A stretch of DNA of 13,252 nucleotides, from assembly GCA_031553975.1 (NCBI GenBank), contig JAVBKP010000098.1:1-13252 (forward strand). The letters run 5' to 3'. The notes beneath the pieces were generated by a model. That model worked only from the letters and a program-made list of their open reading frames with translations, ran no database searches and was not told the origin of the DNA. Shown in pieces: positions 6,244-13,251 of the stretch (its first letter is position 1; the number at the start of each line of letters is the position of its first letter). This DNA comes from JAVBKP01 sp031553975. GTDB taxonomy: Bacteria > Bacillota > Clostridia > Peptostreptococcales > Anaerovoracaceae. Position numbers and translations under genes: made by a program.

Positions 6244-8604
6244 TTATTTTGCCAAATCTCCAAATACCTTACTGGCTATCTCTATGCCGTCTCTTGCATC
6301 TTTGGCATAAAAGTCTGCGCCAACTAGCTCCGCATACTCTGGGTTTAATACGGCCCCGCCTACCATGACTTTGCAGGTTAGCCCACTTGCCTTTAGGGCA
6401 TCAATGGTTTCTTTCATGGCTCTCACCGTGGTGGTCATCAGGGCACTTAGCCCGATGAGTTTAATATCTTCTCTCTTGGCAGCATCAACGATGTCCTCTA
6501 CCGCTACATCTTTTCCAAGGTCAACGATTTCATATCCATAATTTTCCAGTAACACTTTTACAATATTCTTACCGATGTCGTGAATATCGCCCTTCACTGT
6601 AGCCAACAAAATCTTACCTTTAGATATATTGGTTCCATCTGTCTCTAAGGTGCTTTTAAGCACGTCAAAGGCGTTTTTCACTGTTTCCGCGGACCTAATC
6701 AGCTGAGGCAAGAAAATCTCTCCACGCTCGTATCTGTCCCCTACCACATCTAGTGATGGTATTAGGTACTTGTCTACAATCTCTAGGGCTTTTTCGGATT
6801 TTAGCAGTTCTGATACCGCACCTCTTGCCTCTTCTTTCCTGCCCTCTATGATGATGTCATTGATGGTTAATGTGGTGTTTGCCTGAACAGGTTTTTGCTC
6901 ATCGCCACCGCTATACGCCGCAATAAATCTTTCCCCGTCTACATCTTGCCCGTTGATTACTTTAAAAGCATTGACCATATCCATGATATCCTTTGACAGG
7001 GGATTGATGATAGGGGCATTTAGCCCAGCACCAAAGGTAGCCGCTAAGAATGCGCTGTTTAATAACGGTCTATTGGGCATGCCAAAGGATACGTTGCTAA
7101 CCCCTAGAACAGTTTTCACGCCTAGTTCACGCTTTACTTCTGTAATGGCTTTCACCGTCTCTATGACTTGCTTTTGGTGGGAAGATGCTGTCAGCACCAA
7201 GCAGTCTATCAATATATCTTCTCTCGGAATGCCATATCTGGCGGCCGTATCTATTATCTTTCTTGCCACGGCTAGTCTACCGCTTGCCGTCTCGGGAATT
7301 CCATCGTCGTCTAAAGCCAGTCCTACCAGTACCGCACCATATTTTTTCGCAATTGGGAATATGGCATCCATCACTTCTTGCTTTCCGTTGACAGAGTTAA
7401 TCAGTGGTCTTCCATTATATACCCTTGCCGCCGCTTCAATGGCGACAGGGTCTGCGCTGTCGATTTGAAGTGGTGCGCTGGTCACAGCAGAGATTTCTTT
7501 CACCAAACGTCTTAGCATGGCAGGTTCATCGATTTCTGGAAGCCCTGCATTGACATCCAATATATCAGCACCGGCTTTGACCTGGTCTATGGCCTCCCCT
7601 ATGATATAATCCAGGTTTTGGCTTCGTAGAGCCTCTTTGAGCTTTTTCTTGCCTGTAGGGTTAATTCGCTCTCCGATCAGTGTGATTCCGTCATCTATAA
7701 ACACTGTTTTTGTAGACGATGTCACCGCTGTCACTGTCCTTGGCACTGTATTTTGTGGGGATAGACCCTCTAGGGATTTTATCACTAGCCTGATGTATTC
7801 TGGACTGGTACCACAGCAACCGCCTAGCATCTTTACACCCATTTGGGCCATTTGCTTCATAGCATCACTGAACTCTTCTGGACTAATATCGTATGTGGTC
7901 TGTCCCTGCTCTTCCCGTGGCATACCTGCATTAGGCTGAACCAATATGGGCACTTTGGCGTATTTTACATAATCAGAGACCAGCCCCAGCAATTCTTTTG
8001 GCCCTAGGGAGCAGTTTAGCCCTATGGCATCTACACCAAGACCTTGTAGGGTAAGTACCACGGTTTCGGGGGTAGTCCCTAAGAACGTCCTGCCGTCCTC
8101 TTGGAAGGTAAAGCTACATATGACTGGTAAGTTTGAATTTTCCTTGGCTGCTAGAATGGCCGCCTTTGCCTCGTACAAATCCGATAGGGTTTCCACAAGA
8201 ATCAAATCTGCTCCAGCGCTGACTCCTGCTATGACTTGCTCTTTGTACAGCTCATAAGCCTCTTCAAAGGTAAACTCTCCCACAGGTTCCATCAGCTGTC
8301 CTGTTGGCCCCATATCTAAAGCAACATATTTGGGATTTGCCTTTTTTGCCAGCTTCACGGCAGCCTGTATGATTTGAGCAGGCGTATACCCGCTTCCCTC
8401 TAGTTTTACTCTATTGGCCTGAAATGTGTTGGAGGTGATCACATGGCTCCCTGCTTCTACGTATAATTTGTGTATTTCTAAAATATCTTCAGGGTTGGTA
8501 ATCGCGTATAGCTCTGGTATGCCCGTAAGATTCTTTCTTTGTATCATGGTACCCATGGCGCCATCAAATAATAAAAACTCTTTTAAATCTTGTAAAAAAT
8601 TCAC
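6244..8604 (-). CDS. metH: cobalamin-dependent methionine synthase lacking the reactivation domain
   Basis: Transfers a methyl group from 5-methyltetrahydrofolate via cobalamin to homocysteine, giving methionine, in the cytoplasm. Domains in order: homocysteine S-methyltransferase (about 1-290) with zinc ligands C198 (GLNCS) and C263/C264 (GGCCGT); pterin-binding TIM barrel (about 300-565) with GERINPTGKKK and DILDVNAG; B12 cap (about 580-660); and B12-binding Rossmann domain (about 662-786) with the base-off motif GDIHDIGKN, where H675 is the lower cobalt ligand. At 786 residues it stops after the B12 domain; full-length E. coli-type MetH (about 1,200) carries a further AdoMet-binding reactivation domain. 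Short versions are common in Clostridia and Thermotogae and need a separate reactivator, not present here. The start is GTG with GGGAGGG upstream. It lies 36 bases after metF, whose product makes its methyl donor. Confidence 0.95.
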   Translation of the reverse strand: MNFLQDLKEFLLFDGAMGTMIQRKNLTGIPELYAITNPEDILEIHKLYVEAGSHVITSNTFQANRVKLEGSGYTPAQIIQAAVKLAKKANPKYVALDMGPTGQLMEPVGEFTFEEAYELYKEQVIAGVSAGADLILVETLSDLYEAKAAILAAKENSNLPVICSFTFQEDGRTFLGTTPETVVLTLQGLGVDAIGLNCSLGPKELLGLVSDYVKYAKVPILVQPNAGMPREEQGQTTYDISPEEFSDAMKQMAQMGVKMLGGCCGTSPEYIRLVIKSLEGLSPQNTVPRTVTAVTSSTKTVFIDDGITLIGERINPTGKKKLKEALRSQNLDYIIGEAIDQVKAGADILDVNAGLPEIDEPAMLRRLVKEISAVTSAPLQIDSADPVAIEAAARVYNGRPLINSVNGKQEVMDAIFPIAKKYGAVLVGLALDDDGIPETASGRLAVARKIIDTAARYGIPREDILIDCLVLTASSHQKQVIETVKAITEVKRELGVKTVLGVSNVSFGMPNRPLLNSAFLAATFGAGLNAPIINPLSKDIMDMVNAFKVINGQDVDGERFIAAYSGGDEQKPVQANTTLTINDIIIEGRKEEARGAVSELLKSEKALEIVDKYLIPSLDVVGDRYERGEIFLPQLIRSAETVKNAFDVLKSTLETDGTNISKGKILLATVKGDIHDIGKNIVKVLLENYGYEIVDLGKDVAVEDIVDAAKREDIKLIGLSALMTTTVRAMKETIDALKASGLTCKVMVGGAVLNPEYAELVGADFYAKDARDGIEIASKVFGDLAK

Positions 8605-8640
8605 TTTTCCCTCCCATATTAAAACACACTTCTTTGCGTA

Positions 8641-9513
8641 TTATATCAATCCAGCTTTTTTCAATTTCTCTACATTCTTGCCCGCAATATCTGGAATATT
8701 CATGGTATAGATGTGTACGCCATCAATACCGTTTCTGATTAAGTCTGCGATTTGCTCATAGGAATATTCAATGCCCGCTTCTTTTAGGCTTTCTGGGTTA
8801 TTCTCATACTTGTTTAATATTTTTATGATTTTAGCAGGCAATGATGCACCACACATGAAAATCATTCTCTTCACTTGATTTATGCCTAAAATTGGCATAA
8901 CCCCTGCCACAACAGGTACATTGATACCTATTTTCAGGGCCTGCTCAAGAAACTCATAAAACAGCTTATTCTCAAAAAATAGCTGGGTGGTTAAGAACTC
9001 AGCCCCAATATCTACTTTTTCTTTTAAGTGTCTTAGGCTTGTATCAAAATCCTCACAGTCAATATGACCCTCTGGATAGGCCGCACCTGCGGCACACATG
9101 CCGTGGCGTTTGATGTCTGGAATCAAGTCCTTTGCATACTGGTAGTCTTTTGACAAGCTAAAATCGGGAACATCCTTTGGCAAATCCCCTCTCAATGCCA
9201 ATATATTTTCAACGTTGTGAGATTTTAACGTCTCTAGCGTTGCATTGATTTTTTCTTTGGTAGCACCGATACAAGTCAAATGTGCCATTGCCTCAATACC
9301 GTACTCGTTCTTTACCAAATCAGCTATTTCTAATGTTTTGGCCTGTGAGTCACTGCCCGATGCACCATATGTGATACTGATAAAATCTGGATTAAACGTC
9401 TTCAATTTTGTAATGGCCGCTTTGAGCTTTTCCACATCTCCGTCTTGCTTTGGGGGGAAGATTTCAAAAGAAATCACCGGTTTTTTTCTCTTATATAATT
9501 CACTGATATGCAT
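8641..9513 (-). CDS. metF: 5,10-methylenetetrahydrofolate reductase
   Basis: Reduces 5,10-methylene-THF to 5-methyl-THF using FAD, supplying the methyl donor for the adjacent methionine synthase. The 290-residue length is the normal bacterial size. Key motifs are SFEIFPPK (15-22) with catalytic E17, HLTC (78-81), ALRGDLP (106-112), AAYPEGH (144-150) and FLTTQLFF (173-180) with substrate-binding Q177, then GVMPI (204-208). GAGAGGG lies before the ATG. It is the first gene of a two-gene operon with metH. No MetV-like zinc protein, as found with the Wood-Ljungdahl type of MetF, is next to it, so a role in methionine synthesis is the simpler reading. Confidence 0.95.
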   Translation of the reverse strand: MHISELYKRKKPVISFEIFPPKQDGDVEKLKAAITKLKTFNPDFISITYGASGSDSQAKTLEIADLVKNEYGIEAMAHLTCIGATKEKINATLETLKSHNVENILALRGDLPKDVPDFSLSKDYQYAKDLIPDIKRHGMCAAGAAYPEGHIDCEDFDTSLRHLKEKVDIGAEFLTTQLFFENKLFYEFLEQALKIGINVPVVAGVMPILGINQVKRMIFMCGASLPAKIIKILNKYENNPESLKEAGIEYSYEQIADLIRNGIDGVHIYTMNIPDIAGKNVEKLKKAGLI

Positions 9514-9578
9514 TTTGTTCCCTCTCTTACTTTATCCTATTTGTATTGGTTACCTTTGGTTGGAGTCGTATTTTCTTA

Positions 9579-9593
9579 GTACATATTGTACCA
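9579..9593 (-). promoter_or_regulatory. extended -10 of the metF-metH operon overlapping a palindrome
   Basis: On the minus strand TGGTACAAT (9585-9593) is an extended -10 box; no strong -35 is seen. It overlaps the palindrome GTACA-TAT-TGTAC (9579-9591), which could be an operator. The predicted leader is about 65 bases, too short for a SAM, T-box or cobalamin riboswitch with its expression platform. Confidence 0.45.
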
Positions 9594-9624
9594 TTTTCTG
9601 TTCAAAGTATAAAGAATAACTTTT

Positions 9625-9647
9625 GTGCAACAAATTATAAATTGCAC
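9625..9647. repeat. inverted repeat GTGCAA/TTGCAC between metF and the peroxidase gene
   Basis: GTGCAA (9625-9630) and TTGCAC (9642-9647) are exact reverse complements separated by 11 AT-rich bases, two helical turns across. It lies upstream of both divergent promoters and could bind a dimeric regulator. Short enough to arise by chance. Confidence 0.3.
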
Positions 9648-9662
9648 GCAATTAAATTTTGC

Positions 9663-9691
9663 TTGATTTTAATAATTTTGTGTGGTATTCT
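9663..9691 (+). promoter_or_regulatory. promoter of the peroxidase gene
   Basis: TTGATT (9663-9668) and TATTCT (9686-9691) are 17 bases apart, with TGG just before the -10 (extended -10). The predicted leader is about 60 bases. Confidence 0.55.
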
Positions 9692-9758
9692 AGTACGAGA
9701 AACGGATACACTAAGGAATACGATGAAACTGAATATTACAATATAGGGGGATTATAAA

Positions 9759-10238
9759 ATGAGTATTTATGATATCAAGGTAAAAGACATGGGGGGACAA
9801 GACGTATCTATGTCACAGTTCAAAGGAAAAGTAATGTTAATCATCAACACCGCCACTGCTTGCGGCTTCACACCGCAGTACAATGCGCTGCAAGTTATGT
9901 ACGAAGAATTAAAAGACAAGGGTTTTGAGGTTTTGGACTTCCCTTGCAACCAATTTGGATCTCAAGCACCAGGGACAGAAGAGGAAATCCATGATTTCTG
10001 TACATTGCGATACGATATTACCTTCCCTCAATTTGCTAAGATTGACGTAAATGGACAAAATGAAAGCCCTCTTTTCACTTTCTTAAAAAAAGAAAAAGGC
10101 GGCTTGTTGGGGGATAAAATCAAGTGGAATTTCACAAAATTCTTAGTGGATGAAAATGGCAACGTTGTTCAGCGTTACGGCTCTACCACAAAGCCTGATG
10201 CCATTAAAAAAGACATACTAAAGCTCCTAAGTGCATAA
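9759..10238 (+). CDS. glutathione peroxidase family protein (probably thioredoxin-dependent)
   Basis: A 159-residue cytoplasmic peroxidase of the GPx family with a thioredoxin fold. It has the peroxidatic cysteine C35 in TACGFTPQY, the FPCNQFGSQAPG motif (61-72) with Q69, and W123-N124 in WNFTK, completing the Cys-Gln-Trp-Asn catalytic set. C81 in FCTLRYDITFP lies 46 residues after C35, where the resolving cysteine of thioredoxin-dependent GPx sits, so this is likely an atypical 2-Cys enzyme that reduces hydrogen or lipid peroxides with thioredoxin. The residues before C35 are NTATACG, where many members have N-A-S-CG. AGGGGG precedes the ATG. It is monocistronic, with its own promoter and a strong terminator. 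A role in oxygen defence is inferred. Confidence 0.93.
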   Translation: MSIYDIKVKDMGGQDVSMSQFKGKVMLIINTATACGFTPQYNALQVMYEELKDKGFEVLDFPCNQFGSQAPGTEEEIHDFCTLRYDITFPQFAKIDVNGQNESPLFTFLKKEKGGLLGDKIKWNFTKFLVDENGNVVQRYGSTTKPDAIKKDILKLLSA

Positions 10239-10284
10239 GGGGTTGTTCAGAGTGTACCGCACCATTTGAGGTATACAATATAGT

Positions 10285-10315
10285 AAGGAATGACGAAAGT
10301 CATTCCTTTTGTTTT
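10285..10315 (+). terminator. intrinsic terminator of the peroxidase gene
   Basis: AAGGAATGAC (10285-10294) pairs perfectly with GTCATTCCTT (10299-10308) across a GAAA tetraloop, followed by TTGTTTT. A textbook Rho-independent terminator, 23 bases before the MFS start codon. Confidence 0.88.
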
Positions 10316-10337
10316 GCTGATGTGATAAAATACCTTC

Positions 10338-11540
10338 ATGTTAAAAATCATTGATACCTACAGAGGCCTTCCTCGTAGCATGTACATATTGTTTATTTCC
10401 ACTATCATCAATCGATTTGGTGACTTCGTCATGCCGTTTTTGACTATATACTTAACCACCAAAATTGGAGTAGGCTATACCATTGCAGGCATAGTGGTAA
10501 CCATCGCCTCTCTCATTGGTGTGCCTTCGTCTTTGCTAGGCGGAAAATTTTCTGATGAACATGATCGTAAGAAAACATATCTATGGGCCCAAGGATTGTC
10601 TGCTGCTAGTTTAGTGCCGTGTGCCTTTATTAGCGGCCCTGTGCCTATTGTTATCTTTCTCATGGTTCACACATTCTTTGGCGGCGCTGTCAGACCTTGT
10701 CTTTCTGCCATTATGACGGATTTGCTTCCTCCATCACAAAGGCAACAAGGGTTTTCCCTCAACTATTTGGGGATTAATATAGGTGTGTCCTTAGGGCCTA
10801 TCGTGGCTGGGTTTTTGTTTGAAAATCACCTGCCTTGGCTCTTCATAGGCGATGCGCTTACGTCCTTTATCGCGATTTTCCTAGTATATAAATATGTTCA
10901 TACCGCCTCGCATTCTGAAATAAATGACGGGGCTTTCACAGAAAAAGAGACACATGCTGAGGGCAGTACCCTATCCGTCTTGGCCAAGCGACCTGATATT
11001 GTCATGCTACTGTTGATTAATGTGGTTTTTAGCTTTATATACACCCAACATAGGTTTGCCCTGCCCCTTAGTGTGGCGGAAGTTTTGGGTGGTGCTAGTG
11101 CCCTAAAATACGGTACCTTGATGAGTATTAATGCCGTAACCGTAGTCGCTCTCACTGTCTTTATCACCGCCAGTACAAAACGTTTCCATCCTTTGGTCAA
11201 TGCCACTCTCGGCGGGATTTGCTATGCCATAGGGTTTGGTATGATTGCTCTCATTGACAGCTATCCGTTGTTTATACTATCCACCGTGGTGTGGACCATT
11301 GGTGAAATACTGATGATGACCAACTTTGGCGTCTACATTGCCAACCACACACCATCTAATTTTAGAGCTAGGTTCAATGCGGTGAACTCTCTGACCCATG
11401 CTGTTGGTGCTGCTTTGGGGACTGCGCTCATGGGCAAATATATTGAAATGCTGGGACTAAACCCACTATGGTTGCTGGTATTCGTCCTGTCTATACTCAG
11501 TTCTGGTGCTATGTATCTTGTATACAAGAAAGACAAATAG
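10338..11540 (+). CDS. major facilitator superfamily exporter (drug-efflux type)
   Basis: A 400-residue protein with about 12 membrane helices in two six-helix halves. The loop between helices 2 and 3 has the MFS motif A, GGKFSDEHDRKK (68-79). The central loop (about 190-215) is short and charged. The N-terminus, YRGLPRSMYILFISTIINRFGDF, is the usual opening of a clostridial group of MFS proteins annotated as multidrug or DHA1-type exporters, which supports the ATG at 10338 even though no good ribosome site precedes it. The start lies just beyond the peroxidase terminator and no clear promoter is seen; a TATACAAT at 10272-10279 is the best -10 candidate. Its stop codon touches that of the convergent MarR gene, a common neighbour for efflux pumps. 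The substrate cannot be read from the sequence. Confidence 0.85.
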   Translation: MLKIIDTYRGLPRSMYILFISTIINRFGDFVMPFLTIYLTTKIGVGYTIAGIVVTIASLIGVPSSLLGGKFSDEHDRKKTYLWAQGLSAASLVPCAFISGPVPIVIFLMVHTFFGGAVRPCLSAIMTDLLPPSQRQQGFSLNYLGINIGVSLGPIVAGFLFENHLPWLFIGDALTSFIAIFLVYKYVHTASHSEINDGAFTEKETHAEGSTLSVLAKRPDIVMLLLINVVFSFIYTQHRFALPLSVAEVLGGASALKYGTLMSINAVTVVALTVFITASTKRFHPLVNATLGGICYAIGFGMIALIDSYPLFILSTVVWTIGEILMMTNFGVYIANHTPSNFRARFNAVNSLTHAVGAALGTALMGKYIEMLGLNPLWLLVFVLSILSSGAMYLVYKKDK

Positions 11541-11993
11541 CTACTCTGGTATACTAACTTTTTTTAGGAGTTTTATCAGGGCTTCTTTTTCTTCGTGGCT
11601 GAGATGTTCAAAGCCTGCCTTTATATCCGAAACATGTTCTGGAAAAATTTCCTCTACTTTTATAGCACCTTTCTGCGTAATACAAACAATCGATGCCCTA
11701 CTGTCCGATGGGTCTGGTAGTTTTTTTACCATTCCTTCCTTTTCTAAGTTGTTTATAACCACGGTCATGTTGCCACCTGTAGATAAAATCTTCTCTATGA
11801 TTTGGCCAATTTTCAGATCGCCTTTGTGGTACAAAACCTCCAACACCGCGAACTGCATCATCGTAAGCCCATGGCTTCTAAAAATGCCGTTGGCCCTTCT
11901 GTTCAAGGCATTGGTAGCCCTATTCAGGGCGATAACCACCTTCAAATCCAGATTATTCTCTTTTCCGTACAATCGTTTTCTTTTATTAATCAT
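11541..11993 (-). CDS. MarR-family transcriptional regulator
   Basis: A 150-residue dimeric winged helix-turn-helix regulator. After an N-terminal dimerisation helix (17-38) come HGLTMMQFAVLEVLYHKG (41-58), the recognition helix STGGNMTVVINNLEKEG (71-87) and the wing DPSDSRASIVCIT (94-106), which is the D-x-R-x3-V-x-T signature of MarR. The last 35 residues are a dimerisation helix pair. The promoter spacer is filled by a perfect 18-bp palindrome, so it very likely represses itself. The ATG at 11993 has no ribosome site and coincides with the predicted transcription start; translation may be leaderless, or may start at a TTG within codons 8-17. Candidates for its other target are the convergent MFS exporter (stop codons abut) and the divergent collagen-like gene. 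The inducing ligand is unknown. Confidence 0.9.
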   Translation of the reverse strand: MINKRKRLYGKENNLDLKVVIALNRATNALNRRANGIFRSHGLTMMQFAVLEVLYHKGDLKIGQIIEKILSTGGNMTVVINNLEKEGMVKKLPDPSDSRASIVCITQKGAIKVEEIFPEHVSDIKAGFEHLSHEEKEALIKLLKKVSIPE

Positions 11994-11999
11994 GGACTT

Positions 12000-12028
12000 A
12001 TTGTATTACTAATTAGTAATATTGTCAA
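12000..12028 (-). promoter_or_regulatory. marR promoter, near consensus
   Basis: On the minus strand a perfect TTGACA (12023-12028) and TACAAT (12000-12005) are exactly 17 bases apart. Counting from the -10, transcription should begin at about 11993, the A of the assigned ATG. This is the strongest promoter in the window. Confidence 0.82.
12004..12021. promoter_or_regulatory. 18-bp perfect palindrome, probable MarR operator
   Basis: TATTACTAATTAGTAATA is a perfect inverted repeat without a spacer. It occupies nearly all of the marR promoter spacer and the edge of the -10, so a bound dimer would exclude RNA polymerase. Size, AT-rich character and position match known MarR operators. Binding by this MarR is inferred. 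Confidence 0.78.
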
Positions 12029-12089
12029 TGTGTTTTTGTTTAATTCTTGTATTGGCATTTATCTTTGTTATTTCAAATACTTTTTGGGA

Positions 12090-12095
12090 TATAAT
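12090..12095 (+). promoter_or_regulatory. candidate -10 of the collagen-like gene
   Basis: TATAAT about 115 bases before the start codon. The best -35 match (TTGTTA) is 19 bases away, so the promoter would be weak. I could not find a convincing sporulation sigma-E or sigma-K promoter in 12022-12210, though these are degenerate and hard to judge by eye. Confidence 0.25.
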
Positions 12096-12142
12096 TGTAA
12101 AAATAAAAACTGTGTGACCCTTTTAGCAAATATAGAATATAC

Positions 12143-12189
12143 TGTGGTGTGCAAACAATATTTTGCAATCCACAAGTTTTTCAAAACTT
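12143..12189 (+). promoter_or_regulatory. two consecutive hairpins in the leader of the collagen-like gene
   Basis: The first stem pairs TGTGG and TGCAAA (12143-12155) with TTTGCA and CCACA (12162-12174), with one 2x2 internal mismatch and a 6-base loop. The second is AAGTTTT (12174-12180) against AAAACTT (12183-12189). The second ends four bases before AAAGGAG (12193-12199), which stays unpaired. They could stabilise the mRNA or bind a regulator; no T-run follows, so they are not a terminator. Confidence 0.5.
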
Positions 12190-12210
12190 TCTAAAGGAGT
12201 ATTATAATAT

Positions 12211-13251
12211 ATGAGATCTTACGATTATTACGGTCCTTCTAACAACCTTTGTCATTGGGATGACAAGGAAGAAGACAAATGCCATTCTTGTGGCAAACAT
12301 CACGAAGACAGATGCAAGGGGCATGAGCACAATGAAGACTGCGAATGTTTCAAATGCTGCCGTGGACCTAAAGGCGAAAAAGGCGAGCGTGGTGAGCGTG
12401 GACCTAAAGGCGAAGATGGGAAAGACGGCTACCACGGAAGAGACGGACACAACGGTAAAGATGGAAAAGACGGCTGTAATGGACATGACGGAAAAAACGG
12501 ACACGACGGTTGTGATGGAAAAGACGGTTGTGACGGAAAAGATGGCGAAAGAGGTCCTAAAGGCGAAAAAGGTGAGCGTGGGCCTAAGGGCGAAGACGGC
12601 TGCCATGGCAAAGATGGAAAAGATGGCTGTGACGGACATGATGGAAAAAACGGTTGTGACGGACATGACGGGAAAGACGGTTGTGATGGAAAAGACGGTG
12701 AAAGAGGTCCTAAAGGCGAAAAAGGCGAGCGTGGTCCTAAGGGCGAAGACGGCTGCAACGGCAAAGATGGCAAAGACGGACGCAATGGCAAAGATGGCAA
12801 GGACGGCAAAGACTGTCACAGAGAAGTCAGTCTTGTTAGACTTTATGGTTCTCATGAGCTTGACTGCAAAGAATATTGCAGTGGCGATGCTGTCGTATTT
12901 GACAAAATAGGTGAACTTCACGGTAAAGCTATCAAGTTCTGTGCCCCTGGATGTGAAATTGAACTCGAAGGTGGTAGAGCATACTACGCATCTTTTGAAG
13001 CTGCCATCGATACATGCGACGATGAGGCATGTTCTGAGCTAAAAATGAAATTAGATGGATACACCATTGGTGGTTCTAGAGTAAGTGCTACGATTAATAA
13101 ATCTAAATGTCAAAAATGCGCTACTTCTGTAACCAGCGTAGCAGTATTCACTACACCTTGTGACAAATGTAGCACATTCAAAGTAATCTTCGGAGAAACA
13201 GACAAAGCAAAATTAATCGACCCAGTTATCAACATTTTCACTATAGACTAA
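12211..13251 (+). CDS. cysteine-rich collagen-like protein with C-terminal globular domain, probable surface or spore structural protein
   Basis: A 346-residue protein in three parts. Residues 1-51 are His-, Asp- and Cys-rich (8 Cys) with no signal peptide. Residues 52-201 are 50 uninterrupted Gly-X-Y triplets, which should form a collagen triple helix. Only six prolines occur, all as GPK in three charged GPKGEKGERG-type modules; the rest is GKD, GHD, GKN and GCD. Eight cysteines (89, 101, 107, 131, 140, 149, 158, 182) all sit in the X position. Residues 202-346 form a beta-rich globular domain with 11 more Cys, perhaps a trimerisation head like that of BclA-type exosporium proteins; I do not recognise the fold with certainty. 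The absence of a signal peptide fits a protein made inside the mother cell and built into the spore coat or exosporium. AAAGGAG lies nine bases before the ATG. It is divergent from marR. Confidence 0.85.
   Translation: MRSYDYYGPSNNLCHWDDKEEDKCHSCGKHHEDRCKGHEHNEDCECFKCCRGPKGEKGERGERGPKGEDGKDGYHGRDGHNGKDGKDGCNGHDGKNGHDGCDGKDGCDGKDGERGPKGEKGERGPKGEDGCHGKDGKDGCDGHDGKNGCDGHDGKDGCDGKDGERGPKGEKGERGPKGEDGCNGKDGKDGRNGKDGKDGKDCHREVSLVRLYGSHELDCKEYCSGDAVVFDKIGELHGKAIKFCAPGCEIELEGGRAYYASFEAAIDTCDDEACSELKMKLDGYTIGGSRVSATINKSKCQKCATSVTSVAVFTTPCDKCSTFKVIFGETDKAKLIDPVINIFTID
12364..12813 (+). repeat. collagen-coding repeats: 9-bp Gly-X-Y code with a 153-bp higher-order unit
   Basis: A block beginning GERGPKGEKGERGPKGEDGC is repeated: 12544-12696 (51 codons) is followed by a shortened copy (12697-12813), and a related block starts near 12382. 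Glycine codons vary (GGA, GGC, GGT) between copies, showing older duplication with protein-level conservation. Such repeats expand and shrink, so strain-to-strain length differences are likely. Confidence 0.8.

Noticed and set aside
6953..8257. Plus-strand ORFs opposite metH
   Set aside because: Antisense shadows of a conserved enzyme gene; no independent support.
9514..9758. Possible SAM, T-box or cobalamin riboswitch upstream of metF
   Set aside because: No conserved core or terminator/antiterminator pair was seen, and the predicted leader is too short.
12364..12813. Repeat array that could be mistaken for CRISPR
   Set aside because: The repeats are in-frame collagen codons with degenerate third bases and no unique spacers.
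12202..12921. Long minus-strand ORF (239 codons) and further long ORFs opposite or overlapping the collagen-like gene (12260-12910 plus, 12429-12809 minus)
   Set aside because: They arise because a 9-bp Gly-X-Y codon pattern leaves several frames open; their translations are low-complexity and lack ribosome sites.
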